From the NCBI RefSeq assembly GCF_015352975.1, contig NZ_JACYIZ010000004.1, positions 1 through 64,000 on the forward strand: DNA of 64,000 nucleotides, given 5' to 3'. Under the pieces are notes generated by a model. That model saw only the letters and a program-made list of their open reading frames with translations. It did not search any database and was not told where the DNA came from. The stretch comes from Aestuariimicrobium ganziense. Its GTDB lineage: Bacteria; Actinomycetota; Actinomycetes; Propionibacteriales; Propionibacteriaceae. This document shows, piece by piece, positions 35,799 to 44,597 of the stretch. A program made the translations under genes and the position numbers. Position 1 is the stretch's first letter, and every line of letters starts with the position of its first letter.

Positions 35799-37076
35799 GT
35801 GACTGGACGAGGGCTCACGGCGGCGCAGGCCGCCCGAGTCGGCGTACCCGTGCTGGTCGCGGTTCTGTTGGTGTCGCTGACCTGGCTGCACCTCACCCAG
35901 GGCGCGGTCGACCTCAGTGTCTCCGAGTACCTGCGTGCGCTCACCTCGGACGACGACCCGATCGCCCACGCGGTCGCGATCGGCCGCATCCCGCGATGGG
36001 GTGCCGCACTGCTCGTCGGCTGCTGCCTCGGCGCCGCCGGCGCCGGCCTGCAGGCGCGCACCCGCAACCCACTGGTCGCCCCCGACACGCTCGCCGTCAA
36101 CGCCGGCGCCCACCTCGCCCTCGCCCTGTCGCGTCGGGCGGGCGGCCCGGCCGGGCTGGTGCTCGTCGGTTCGGTCCTGGCACTGGCTATGGCCTCGGTC
36201 ACCCAGGTGCTGTTCCTGCTGCGGAGCCGCGAGACGCAGGGCCTGTTCGCCTGGGGGGCCGGATCGTTGTCCAACCCCGGTGCGGCGGCGATCATCCAGA
36301 TGGTGCCCGTGGCGATCGCCGGAACCATCGCCCTGGCACTGGTCGCCCGCTGGCTCGACCTGCTGCAACTGGGCGACGAGCCCGCGCGTGCGCTGGGCGT
36401 GCCGGTGCGGCTGGTCAAGGTGGTGGTCGTGGTCCTGGCGGTGATGCTCGCCGCCGCCTCGACGGCGCACGGCCCCGGCCTCACCCAGCAACGGCCATGG
36501 CTGGTCACCGCTGTGCTCGCCGTGCTGGTGGCAGCGGCCCCGGTGGTCGGTCTGCTCGGGGGTGACGGCTGGCTGTTGCTCGGCGATGTGCAGAACTGGC
36601 TGCAGGGCATCGCCTCGGGGCGGATCAGCTTCATCCTCGACTCCACCTACGGCGCCACCCTGGGTCGCCTCGCCCTGCTGGCCACCCTGTTGCTGGTTGC
36701 CCTGGTCGCCCTGTTGGCCGTGCACCGCCAACTCGACGTGCTGCAACTCGATGCCGACACCCCAAGGCTGCTCGGCGTGCACCTGCCGGTCAACCGGTTG
36801 CTGCTGCTCGCCGGGGCGGTGGTGTTGACCGCCGCGGCGACCACAGCTGTCGGGGTGATCGGTTTCGTCGGGCTGGTCGCACCGCACGCCGCTCGTGTGC
36901 TGGTGGGTCCGTTGCACCGCCGGATGCTGCCGGTGGCGGTGCTGCTCGGTGCCCTGATCTGCAGTCTCGCCGAGACCGCCGGACGGGCGGCACTGGCCCC
37001 CCACCAGGTGCCGGTCGGCTTGGCCTGTGCGCTGGTCGGCGCCCCCCTGTTCGTCCACCTGATGTCCCGCCGCTGA
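35799..37076 (+). CDS. FecCD-type ABC transporter permease (iron-siderophore or cobalamin class)
   Basis: 425 residues from GTG 35799, longer than the usual 330-350, with about ten or eleven hydrophobic segments. Family marks are VGCCLGAAGAGLQARTRNPL (the ATPase-coupling region), LFAWGAGSL and the C-terminal VIGFVGLVAPHAARVL. Normally two such permeases, an ATPase and a binding lipoprotein form one importer; none of these is adjacent, so the partners must lie elsewhere. The following gene, 12 bp on, encodes a siderophore-interacting reductase, which supports an iron role. No Shine-Dalgarno is obvious and no IdeR/DmdR-type iron box was found upstream. Confidence 0.85.
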   Translation: MTGRGLTAAQAARVGVPVLVAVLLVSLTWLHLTQGAVDLSVSEYLRALTSDDDPIAHAVAIGRIPRWGAALLVGCCLGAAGAGLQARTRNPLVAPDTLAVNAGAHLALALSRRAGGPAGLVLVGSVLALAMASVTQVLFLLRSRETQGLFAWGAGSLSNPGAAAIIQMVPVAIAGTIALALVARWLDLLQLGDEPARALGVPVRLVKVVVVVLAVMLAAASTAHGPGLTQQRPWLVTAVLAVLVAAAPVVGLLGGDGWLLLGDVQNWLQGIASGRISFILDSTYGATLGRLALLATLLLVALVALLAVHRQLDVLQLDADTPRLLGVHLPVNRLLLLAGAVVLTAAATTAVGVIGFVGLVAPHAARVLVGPLHRRMLPVAVLLGALICSLAETAGRAALAPHQVPVGLACALVGAPLFVHLMSRR

Positions 37077-37088
37077 GGAGCACACCCC

Positions 37089-37919
37089 ATGTCGTCCTAC
37101 CGCCCCTACTTGGTCAGCCTGGTCGCCCGGCACCGGCTGAGCACCACCTTCGTCCGCATCACCCTCGGTGGACCCGAACTGTCCACGGTCAGCCCGACCC
37201 TGCTCGACCAGCGGGTGAAGCTCGTGCTCGGTGAACCGGGCGACCTGCGCACCATGGCCGAGGCCGAGGAGTGGTTCCCGACCTGGCGGACCCTCCAGGC
37301 CGCCGGGCGAGGGGTGATGCGCACCTACACCATCTCGGGTCGCCGACCCGAGATGGACGAGGTGGACATCGATGTCGTGGTGCACCCCGACTCGGCCGGG
37401 CCGGTCTCGACCTGGGCGGACAGCGCCCCGCTCGGTTCGTCCGCGGTTCTGGTGGCCGCCTCGTCGGAACGTGAGGGCCACGAGACCGACGGGGTGGCCT
37501 GGCGCCCGGGCAGCGCCCGCGAAGTCCTGCTGGTGGCCGACGAGACCGCGCTGGTGGCCGCCACGATGATCGCCCGAGCACTGCCCGAGCACAGCACCGG
37601 TCGGGTGCTGATCGAAGTACCGCACGCTGACGACGTCCGCGAGGTGGCGTGCCCGGCGGGTGTCGAGGTCATCTGGGCGGTGCGTGATCGTGGCCAGCGC
37701 GTCCAGTCGCGCCTGCCCTTCCGGGTCGACCGCGAGCGGGAGGAGGACGAGTCCGACACCCTGCTCTGGAGCGAGGGTGAGGGTCGCGACTCCTACGTCT
37801 GGGTGGCGGGCGAGGCCGGGTGGGCGAGGGCGATCGCCACGGCCGCGAAGCAGGCTGGGGTCACCCGCGAGACCAGCGCGATCATGGGCTACTGGAGGCT
37901 CGGCCGCGCCGAGATGTGA
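37089..37919 (+). CDS. Siderophore-interacting protein, FAD-binding ferric reductase
   Basis: 276 residues of the ViuB/YqjH type. It reduces ferric siderophores in the cytoplasm so that iron is released. The FAD-binding barrel has MRTYTISGRRPEMDEVDIDV, with RTYT contacting the flavin, and VVHPDSAGPVSTWA. The SIP C-terminal domain has LLVADETALVA and ends in YVWVAGEAGWARAIA and GYWRLG, conserved in the family. It follows the FecCD permease by 12 bp with a GAGGAG-type site, so uptake and release of iron are co-expressed. Confidence 0.9.
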   Translation: MSSYRPYLVSLVARHRLSTTFVRITLGGPELSTVSPTLLDQRVKLVLGEPGDLRTMAEAEEWFPTWRTLQAAGRGVMRTYTISGRRPEMDEVDIDVVVHPDSAGPVSTWADSAPLGSSAVLVAASSEREGHETDGVAWRPGSAREVLLVADETALVAATMIARALPEHSTGRVLIEVPHADDVREVACPAGVEVIWAVRDRGQRVQSRLPFRVDREREEDESDTLLWSEGEGRDSYVWVAGEAGWARAIATAAKQAGVTRETSAIMGYWRLGRAEM

Positions 37920-37954
37920 CCGTGCTGGTCTTCAGCGCGTGGGTGGTGGCCCAC

Positions 37955-38260
37955 TCAGGACGAACTGGTCGGGCTGGTCGGGGGCGCGCTGGCGGAGTAC
38001 TTGCTGCGGTGGATGTCGGCGATCAGCCCGGCGACGTGCTCGAAGGTGAAGGTCGAGGTGTTGAGCACCAGGTCGTCGTAGCTGTCGTCGTTGACGTCCC
38101 AGCCGTAGAGCCGGCCGATCTCGGTGGCGCCGGCCCCGTCCTGCTCGACCAGGGTGACCACGGGTGCGGTGGCCGGGGCGCGGCGGGTGACCTGGGTGGT
38201 GCGTCCATCGCCGACCTCGACCATCTCGGAGCGGACGTCACCGACCGTGCTGTCACTCAT
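37955..38260 (-). pseudogene. Internally deleted cytidylate-kinase-like protein
   Basis: 101 codons in a clean frame. The N-terminal part PVVTLVEQDGAGATEIGR matches the start of cytidylate-kinase-like proteins (the P-loop region, here with a weakened loop). It jumps directly to LYGWDVNDDSYDDLVLNTST, a C-terminal motif of the same family. About 100 residues between them, including most of the catalytic domain, are missing. ATG 38260 overlaps the preceding transporter remnant by 4 nt (ATGA), so the two were once coupled. Non-functional as a kinase, though a short protein may still be made. Confidence 0.65.
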
Positions 38261-38695
38261 CTGCTGGGTACGACGCTCGTGAGCTCGCCCACCAGTCCAC
38301 GGTGACAGCGCTCGGTCAGTGGGTAGGCGAAGATGATCAGCCCGGCGATCACGGCCAGCGCCGCCGGGGCGGCACCGGTCGCCAGCCGGATGCCCTGCAG
38401 GGCCTCGCCTGACTGGGTGGGTGCCTTGGCCACGTAGCCGAAGGCGCCGATGATGGCCGCACCGACCGCGCCACCGACGCCCTGGCCGGTCTTGCGGATG
38501 AACGACAGGATCGAGTAGCTGCCGCCTTCGGAGCGGGTGCCGGTCTTCCACTCGCCGTCGTGGGGTCATCGCCGCCGACAGCGAGACCATCAGGAACATC
38601 GAGGTCATCAGGAACGACAGGTTGTTGGCCACGTCGCCCAGCGCGTAGGCGGCGACCTTGCCGCCCGAGAGAGTCCCACGTCCAGACCTGGCCAT
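38257..38695 (-). pseudogene. Remnant of a GPH-family sugar-cation symporter with internal deletion and frameshift
   Basis: The 5' part from ATG 38695 encodes LSGGKVAAYALGDVANNLSF and a first membrane segment, the N terminus of MelB/UidB-type symporters. Near 38565 the frame breaks and continues in another frame as GEWKTGTRSEGGSYSILSF, then GVGGAVGAAIIGAFGYVAKA, ending in PLTERCHRGLVGEL. These are C-terminal GPH motifs. About 300 residues of the middle are gone. The start still has GGAGAG upstream. It has lost most membrane segments and cannot transport. Confidence 0.8.
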
Positions 38696-38800
38696 CCCGC
38701 TCTCCGTTCGCCTGGCCCCAGTCCGCGCGTGGGCGCGATGGGGCCACGCTGCCCCCGGCTGGTCACGGGTGATGCGGGTTCGGTCCAGATCGGTGAGCGG

Positions 38801-39583
38801 TCAGAACCACAGGCCGAGCTCGGTGGCGGTGCCCTGTTCGGCGAACAACCCGGTGACGTGGTCGGCGGCGTCCTTGACCTCGTCGGGTGCATCGCCCATG
38901 GCCACACCGCGGCCGGCCCAGTGCAACATTTCGAGGTCGTTGAGGCCGTCGCCGATGGCCAGCACGTCGTCAGCGGCGATGCCGAGGTCGGCGGTCACCC
39001 GGTTGAGGGCGTGCGCCTTGGTGATGCCCTCGGGGGCGAGGTCGAGCCAGGTCGACCAGCCGATGGCATAGCTGACCGAGTGCATGCCGATCTGGTCGGC
39101 CAGGGCGAAGAAGGCCTCACGCTCGGCCTCCGGGTCACGGACGACCACCCGACTCACCGGCTCGGCGCACAGGTCGTCCAACGACTGGTAGTGCAGCTCG
39201 CCGGTGAGGTCCCCCTGTGGGAAGGGCTTGTTCAGCCGGTAGCCGCGCCCGACGACCTCGACCGCGATCGCGGCCTGGGGGTGCAGCTCGTTGACCCGTC
39301 GGATCACCGGCCCCGGGTCGAAGGTCTCGACGCTCAGCAGCCTGAACGGAGGGTGCTCGACCACGACCGCGCCGTTGGAGCAGACCGCCGGGCCCTTGGG
39401 CAGCGCGAGTGCTTCGTGGATGCCCTGGGTCGAGTACCAGCCTCGTCCGGTCGCGAGCACCACCGGCGTGCCGGCGTCGACGACCCGACGGACGGCCTGC
39501 GTGACGTGGCCGGGCAGCGTGCCGTCGAAGTCGAGCAGGGTGCCGTCGATGTCGAGGGCGATGAGCTGGGGACGCCAAGCCAT
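38801..39583 (-). CDS. HAD-superfamily phosphatase, Cof type
   Basis: 260 residues. Motif I is DIDGTLLDF with nucleophile Asp11, motif II is VVLATGRGW, the motif III lysine is in GITKAHALN, and motif IV is GDGLNDLEML, with a C2B cap between motifs II and III. Such enzymes dephosphorylate sugar phosphates or flavin nucleotides; the substrate cannot be read from sequence. ATG 39583 has no Shine-Dalgarno; CAGGCT ends 6 nt upstream and may be a weak leaderless -10. It stands alone. Confidence 0.9.
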   Translation of the reverse strand: MAWRPQLIALDIDGTLLDFDGTLPGHVTQAVRRVVDAGTPVVLATGRGWYSTQGIHEALALPKGPAVCSNGAVVVEHPPFRLLSVETFDPGPVIRRVNELHPQAAIAVEVVGRGYRLNKPFPQGDLTGELHYQSLDDLCAEPVSRVVVRDPEAEREAFFALADQIGMHSVSYAIGWSTWLDLAPEGITKAHALNRVTADLGIAADDVLAIGDGLNDLEMLHWAGRGVAMGDAPDEVKDAADHVTGLFAEQGTATELGLWF

Positions 39584-39670
39584 GTCACCAGCCTGCCAGT
39601 CGCGGGGAAACGCTCGGTGACGACCGGCCCGGCCGGGCAGTGAACACTCGGTGTCGCGCCCTGGACTGGA

Positions 39671-40243
39671 TCAGGCGGCGCGGGTGGTGCGCTGGCTGCG
39701 GCGAGTGAGCACGGCCTGGTAGGCGGCGATCACCTGGGCGAGCGTCGGCTCGACGCGGCGCAGCCGGGCCTTGGGCTGCTCCTGGGCGGCGCGGGCCTTG
39801 CGCAGGTGGCGCTTGACGGTCGACAGCGAGCAGCCCAGGCGCTGGGCGATCGACTCGAGCGACTCGTAGGGGTTGGCGTTGCGCAGGCGGACGACCTCGT
39901 CGTGGTCGACCTGGCGGTTCGGGGTGGTGACCCCGGCCAGGGTGTCGAAGTCCTCCGGCTGCACGCGGATGCCCAGGATGCTGCGCATCTCGGAGCGCTG
40001 GCGGGGGGTGGTGCCGGCCACGTAACCGGCGACGTCGAACTTGACCACGGCGTTGTAGAGGCACTGGGTCATCAGGGGGCACTCGAGGCAGAGGTTCTCG
40101 GCCTTGCGCGTCATCATCGCCTGCTGGCGGCGCTCATCGACAGAGCCTGCTGCAGCGGAGTCCTCGAGCAGTCGGTGCTGGAACAGACCGGCGTATTCGG
40201 TGCAGGCAGGAGTGACGGTTTCGCGGGGGGCGGTGATGCTCAT
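39671..40243 (-). CDS. WhiB-family iron-sulfur regulator with an added C-terminal helix-turn-helix
   Basis: 190 residues. The four cluster cysteines are Cys14, Cys52, Cys55 and Cys61 (CLECPLMTQC), the WhiB CxxCx5C pattern, followed by YVAGTTPRQR where most WhiBs have a GGxxxxER turn. Residues about 118-150 (DHDEVVRLRNANPYES, SIAQRLGCSLSTVKRHLRKA) form a sigma region 4-like helix-turn-helix, then a basic tail. Typical WhiBs are 80-130 residues and work by binding the primary sigma factor; this one may contact DNA itself. ATG 40243 has GAGAAG upstream. A palindrome at 40444-40459 lies in the long upstream region. Confidence 0.82.
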   Translation of the reverse strand: MSITAPRETVTPACTEYAGLFQHRLLEDSAAAGSVDERRQQAMMTRKAENLCLECPLMTQCLYNAVVKFDVAGYVAGTTPRQRSEMRSILGIRVQPEDFDTLAGVTTPNRQVDHDEVVRLRNANPYESLESIAQRLGCSLSTVKRHLRKARAAQEQPKARLRRVEPTLAQVIAAYQAVLTRRSQRTTRAA

Positions 40244-40420
40244 GTGCGTTGCTTCTCTCGTTCCCAGATGTGTGCTGACAAAGCGTCAGACGGCCTCATC
40301 TGGATGATTGGTTCCCCCGGATCGGCCGCCTGACTAGGCTTTCACAGCCTTGTGAACCGGGTAAGCGCGCCCAGTGGCGGCGGTCGCTCAACTTGTCTGG
40401 GTGCGATCCTCATGCCGCGA

Positions 40421-40459
40421 TGAGTAGTCGCAACACGGCCCTTTGAGTACGACTACTCA
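40421..40459. promoter_or_regulatory. Candidate operator: TGAGTA-CGAC-TACTCA palindrome plus a third half-site
   Basis: TGAGTACGACTACTCA at 40444-40459 is a 6-4-6 inverted repeat. Upstream, TGAGTAGTCG at 40421-40430 is the exact complement of CGACTACTCA at 40450-40459. Two overlapping symmetries argue for cooperative regulator binding or a hairpin. Confidence 0.5.
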
Positions 40460-40659
40460 GTGCCTGGGGGTCGCACCTTCTTGTCCACAATCGACCTGTA
40501 ACGAATGGGCCATACATGGTGAACGAATGGCGCCTGAGAGACCTCGGAGAGTGACGAATGTCACCACTTGCGCCTACTACGAGATGTAGGAATGTTGACA
40601 GGCATCCGTGGTTGGGTGCTCGACCTGCCGTCGAGGTGCGCCGTCGGAGGGCCGACGCC

Positions 40660-40665
40660 TAGGCT
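40660..40665 (+). promoter_or_regulatory. -10 element TAGGCT of the ABC exporter operon
   Basis: Ends 11 nt before ATG 40677, which would leave a leader of only about 5 nt. Confidence 0.45.
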
Positions 40666-40676
40666 GGTCACTCGTC

Positions 40677-42593
40677 ATGCACCTGTTCCCACCCCGCGTC
40701 CGGGCCTACGGCCTGCCCGCGACCGCACCGGTCGGTCACACCGACGTCCTGCCGACCACAGACGAGGTTCCCGACACCCGCAGCCCAGGGCGGTTCCTGC
40801 TCTGGTTCCTGCGCCGACAGGCCGGGGTCGTGGCCGTCACGGCAGTGCTGTCGGTGCTCTGGTTCTCTGCCTCGGCCATCAATCCCTGGCTGCTCGGCAA
40901 AGCCATCGACACCGGCATCGCCGCCCGTGACATGTCGACCACCCTTGCATGGGCAGGGGCCATGTTCCTGGTGGTCTGCATCAGCGTGGCCGCAGGGGTC
41001 GCCATGCACACCACCTCGGTGGCCGGCTGGGTGATCTCGATCTACCGCACCATCGGTCTGGTCAGCAGGCGGGCCCTGAGCATGGGCCACGTGCTGCCAC
41101 GACGCACGCCCACGGGCGAGGTGCTCTCGGTCGCCGGGTCCGACGGCGACACCTTCGGGGCCTTCCAAGAGGTCGTCGCCCGGGTGATCGGTGCACTGAT
41201 CAGCTTCGGTTTCGTGACCGTGCTGATCCTGCAGCAGTCGGTGCAGCTCGGGCTGACCGTGCTGATCGGGGCGCCCCTGCTCGTCCTGTCGGCGGCACCG
41301 CTGCTCAAGCCGCTGCAGGCCGCTCGCGCCCGCGAGCGCACCCGCTCGTCCGACCTCACCGGCATGGCCACTGACATCGTGGCCGGCCTGCGGATCCTGC
41401 GCGGGGTCGGTGGTGAGCAGACCTTCGGCGACAACTACGCCCGCCAGTCGCAGCGCGTGCGCCAGTCCGGCGTGCAGGCCGGCATGTGGCAGGCCGGCGT
41501 CGACGGACTGGCCGTGCTGCTGGCCGGCACCCTGCTGGTCGTGCTCACCTACCTGGGGGTCTCGCAGGTGCTGCGCGGGCAACTCACCGTAGGGCAGTTG
41601 GTCAGCTTCTTCGGCTACGCGGTGTTCATGGTGTGGCCGTTGAGCACGATCTTCGAGTTCGTCCAGAAGCTGGTGCAGGCGCTGGTCGCCGCCCGCAAGA
41701 CGGTCACCGTGCTCGGGCAGTCCGCCCCGTGGCGTACCGCTGAGCATCCGGTGCCGCTGCCTGGCGAGGTCGACATCGTCGACGAACGCAGTGGTTTCGT
41801 CGCGCACCCGGGACGGATGACCGTGGTGGTCTCGGCCGTCCCCGACGACACCGCGGCGCTGGCCGATCGGATCGGTCGCTACCTCACCGGCGTCGAGGAC
41901 CCCGTCAGCCACGAGGTCGACGAGGCGCTGAAGGGACGAGCCGCCCGCCGCGCCCGCGGTGAGAAGGACGCCCAGTTGGCCGACCTGGCCAGACGCGATG
42001 CCGAGATCGCCGATCGTCCCTGGGGAGTCACGTTTGGTGGCATTGACGCCTCCCGCTTCGACCTGGCCGAGTTCCGCTCGCGGGTGCTGGTCAGCGACAC
42101 CGGCGCGATGATCTTCGCGGGCACCCTGCAGGAACTCATCGACCCGCACGGACGAGCCACCCGCGACATCGCCGAGCAGGCCTTGCGCGTGGCCAACGCC
42201 GAAGAGGTCTACGACGCCCTGCCCGACGGGTGGCAGGGACGGATCGACGAACGCGGACGAGGCCTGTCCGGGGGACAGCGGCAGCGGCTGGTGCTGGCGC
42301 GCGCCCTGGTCGCCGAGCCCGAGGTGCTGGTGCTGGTCGAGCCGACCTCGGCGGTGGACGCGCACACCGAGGCCCGGATCGCGACCCGGCTGGCCGACGC
42401 TCGCCGCGGACGCACCACGATCATCACGACGGTGTCGCCGCTGATCCTGCACGAGGCCGACGAGGTGGTCTTCATGGTCGACGGCGTCTGCGTGGATCGC
42501 GGCACCCACCACGACCTGATGGCGAACTCACCGGCCTACCGGAGTGTGGTCGAGCGCGGGATCGACGAGGCCGACCTCGAGGTGCAGCCATGA
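40677..42593 (+). CDS. ABC exporter half-transporter with degenerate ATP-binding site
   Basis: 638 residues; six membrane segments (about 40-320) then an ATPase domain. The region where Walker A should be reads MTVVVSAVPDDTAALADRI, with no Gly-rich loop and no Lys-Ser/Thr. Walker B is altered to VLVLVEPTSAVD, the Asp replaced by Val though the Glu stays. The signature RGLSGGQRQRLVLARAL is perfect. It therefore cannot bind ATP in its own Walker site but can complete the partner's site. It overlaps the partner gene by 4 nt. Together they form a heterodimeric exporter of unknown substrate. Confidence 0.87.
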   Translation: MHLFPPRVRAYGLPATAPVGHTDVLPTTDEVPDTRSPGRFLLWFLRRQAGVVAVTAVLSVLWFSASAINPWLLGKAIDTGIAARDMSTTLAWAGAMFLVVCISVAAGVAMHTTSVAGWVISIYRTIGLVSRRALSMGHVLPRRTPTGEVLSVAGSDGDTFGAFQEVVARVIGALISFGFVTVLILQQSVQLGLTVLIGAPLLVLSAAPLLKPLQAARARERTRSSDLTGMATDIVAGLRILRGVGGEQTFGDNYARQSQRVRQSGVQAGMWQAGVDGLAVLLAGTLLVVLTYLGVSQVLRGQLTVGQLVSFFGYAVFMVWPLSTIFEFVQKLVQALVAARKTVTVLGQSAPWRTAEHPVPLPGEVDIVDERSGFVAHPGRMTVVVSAVPDDTAALADRIGRYLTGVEDPVSHEVDEALKGRAARRARGEKDAQLADLARRDAEIADRPWGVTFGGIDASRFDLAEFRSRVLVSDTGAMIFAGTLQELIDPHGRATRDIAEQALRVANAEEVYDALPDGWQGRIDERGRGLSGGQRQRLVLARALVAEPEVLVLVEPTSAVDAHTEARIATRLADARRGRTTIITTVSPLILHEADEVVFMVDGVCVDRGTHHDLMANSPAYRSVVERGIDEADLEVQP

Positions 42594-44512
42594 GCGAGCA
42601 ACCGTTGGCCACCTCGGCCGAGACCTGGCGTGACGGCACGGCAACCTCGGAGCGTCTTGACCGGGCGATGTGGACCCAGCCCGGCGAGCGCTGGTTGCAG
42701 GGCTGGACCAGGCGCCACGACCTGCGCCGCGCTCGCGCCGACGAGGTGCTGGCCGACTCCCGCAACCCGCGCTTGGGTCTGCCCGTGGCGTCGAACTCCA
42801 AGGCGATCGCCTTCCTGCGCGGGCTGCTGCGTGACCGAAGCCGAGTCGTCGTCCTGTTGACCGTGTTCGCCGCACTGTCGAGCGTGGCCGGTCTGGTGGT
42901 GCCACAGATCCTCGGACGACTGGTCGACCGGGTGCAGCGCCAGGACCCCTCACTGGGCGGGCAGTTGGCGGCGATCTGCTGGGCCGCGTTCGCGGTGGTC
43001 GCACTGCAGGCGGTGTTCACCTTCGTCGCCCGCTGGATCACGGCGATCTTCGGTCAGGACGTGTTGTCGGCGGCCCGTGAGCAGATCGTCCGCACGGTGT
43101 TGCAGCTGCCGCTGTCGCGGGTCGAGAGCGCCGGCACCGGTGACCTGGTCACCCGGGTCACCCGTGACGTGTCGACGATGGCCTCGGCGGCCCAGTGGGC
43201 GCTGCCGCAGTTCGTGATCGCCGGGGCGATGTCGGTGCTCACGCTGGTGGCACTGTTCGTCAACTCCCCGTTGCTGGCGATCCCGTCGGTGCTCGGGCTC
43301 GTCCTGCTCTACACGGCGGTTCGCACCTACCTGAAGTACTCGCTGGCTGGCTACATCACCGAGGGCCGCACCTACTCGGTGATCAACTCGACGCTGACCG
43401 AGTCGGTCGAGGGTGCCCGCACGGCCGAGGCGCTCGGGCTGCAGGCGAGACGGTCGGCACTGACCGACGAGGACTGCGAGGAGTCAAGCCAGGCCGAGCG
43501 CTACACGATGACCCTGCGCAACCTGATGTTCTTGCGGATGGACTTCGCCTACCAGGGTCCGCTGCTGCTCGTGGTGGTGTTCGGTGGCTATGGCTACATC
43601 CAGGGCTGGGTGACGCTGGGCCAGATTGCCGCTGCCGCCCTCTACATCCAGCAGTTGGTCGAGCCGATCGACCGGCTGGTGCAGGTGCTCGACCGAGCCC
43701 AGGTCGGCATGGCGTCGACGACCCGACTGCTGGGCATCGCCGAGGTGCCGGCCGACCGGGCACCGACCGATGCCGAGCCCGACGACGCCCACCTGGTCGG
43801 TCGCGACCTGCGCTTCGCCTACCGCGAGGGCCACGACGTGCTGCACGGGGTCGACCTCGATCTGGTGCCCGGCGAGCGACTCGCGGTGGTCGGTCCGTCC
43901 GGCTCGGGCAAGTCGACGCTGTCGCGGCTGCTGGCCGGCATCAACGGGCCTCGGACCGGGACGGTGACCGTCGGTGGCGCCAACCTGATGGAGCTCAAGC
44001 TCGACCGGCTGCGCACCGAGGTGGCGTTGGTCACCCAGGAGCACCACGTCTTCGTCGGCACCCTGCGCGACAACATCGTGCTGGCCCGCGAGGACACCGC
44101 CACGGACGCCGAGGTGTGGGAGGCGCTGGACGCCGTCGATGCCGGCGAGTGGACGAGGCGACTGCCGCTCAAGCTCGACACCAGGATCGGCTCGGGCAAC
44201 CAGAAGCTGACGCCCGCCCAGGCGCAGCAGGTGGCGCTGGCCAGGCTGGTGATCGCCGACCCGCACACGCTGGTGCTCGACGAGGCGACCTCGCTGATCG
44301 ACCCGAAGACCGCCCGTCATCTCGAGGGGTCGATGGCCTCGCTGATGACCGGACGAACGGTGGTCGCCATTGCCCACCGGCTGCACACCGCCCACGACGC
44401 CGACCGGATCGCGGTGGTGATCGACGGACGCATCGCCGAGCTCGGCTCACACGACGAACTGATGGAACTGGACGGCGAGTACGCCGCCCTGTGGCGGGCC
44501 TGGACCACCTGA
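42590..44512 (+). CDS. ABC exporter half-transporter with intact Walker motifs, degenerate signature
   Basis: 640 residues, ATG overlapping the previous stop (ATGA). A ~60-residue cytoplasmic N terminus is followed by six membrane segments (about 85-350) and an ATPase domain with intact Walker A (GPSGSGKST) and Walker B (HTLVLDEATSLID). Its signature motif is LTPAQAQQ instead of LSGGQ. This is the exact complement of its partner, so only the site made of this Walker A/B and the partner's LSGGQ is complete. The operon ends at the hairpin at 44598. Confidence 0.9.
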   Translation: MSEQPLATSAETWRDGTATSERLDRAMWTQPGERWLQGWTRRHDLRRARADEVLADSRNPRLGLPVASNSKAIAFLRGLLRDRSRVVVLLTVFAALSSVAGLVVPQILGRLVDRVQRQDPSLGGQLAAICWAAFAVVALQAVFTFVARWITAIFGQDVLSAAREQIVRTVLQLPLSRVESAGTGDLVTRVTRDVSTMASAAQWALPQFVIAGAMSVLTLVALFVNSPLLAIPSVLGLVLLYTAVRTYLKYSLAGYITEGRTYSVINSTLTESVEGARTAEALGLQARRSALTDEDCEESSQAERYTMTLRNLMFLRMDFAYQGPLLLVVVFGGYGYIQGWVTLGQIAAAALYIQQLVEPIDRLVQVLDRAQVGMASTTRLLGIAEVPADRAPTDAEPDDAHLVGRDLRFAYREGHDVLHGVDLDLVPGERLAVVGPSGSGKSTLSRLLAGINGPRTGTVTVGGANLMELKLDRLRTEVALVTQEHHVFVGTLRDNIVLAREDTATDAEVWEALDAVDAGEWTRRLPLKLDTRIGSGNQKLTPAQAQQVALARLVIADPHTLVLDEATSLIDPKTARHLEGSMASLMTGRTVVAIAHRLHTAHDADRIAVVIDGRIAELGSHDELMELDGEYAALWRAWTT

Positions 44513-44548
44513 GTCGCGCCGAGGTCGCTCGAGGGCGAGCCCACTGCA

Positions 44549-44580
44549 CGCTGGTTGAGGAGCGCGCGTCTCGAGACCCC
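44549..44580. repeat. REP-like palindromic element, copy 1
   Basis: Begins CGCTGGTTGAGGAGCGCGCG and ends TCTCGAGACCCC. An element with these ends is, from memory, widely dispersed in Nocardioides-like and related actinobacterial genomes. Confidence 0.6.
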
Positions 44581-44597
44581 GGCACCCGAGACCGTTT

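Larger units (their letters stand above)
40244..40676. other. 433-bp non-coding region between divergent whiB-like and ABC exporter genes
   Basis: No supported gene. It is locally AT-richer and holds the TGAGTA operator-like sites at 40421-40459 and the exporter -10 at 40660. A long whiB leader is possible, as known for other whiB genes, but no defined RNA element was recognised. Confidence 0.6.

Noticed and set aside
37955-38260. An intact small kinase
   Set aside because: Both ends of a cytidylate-kinase-like protein are joined without the catalytic middle.
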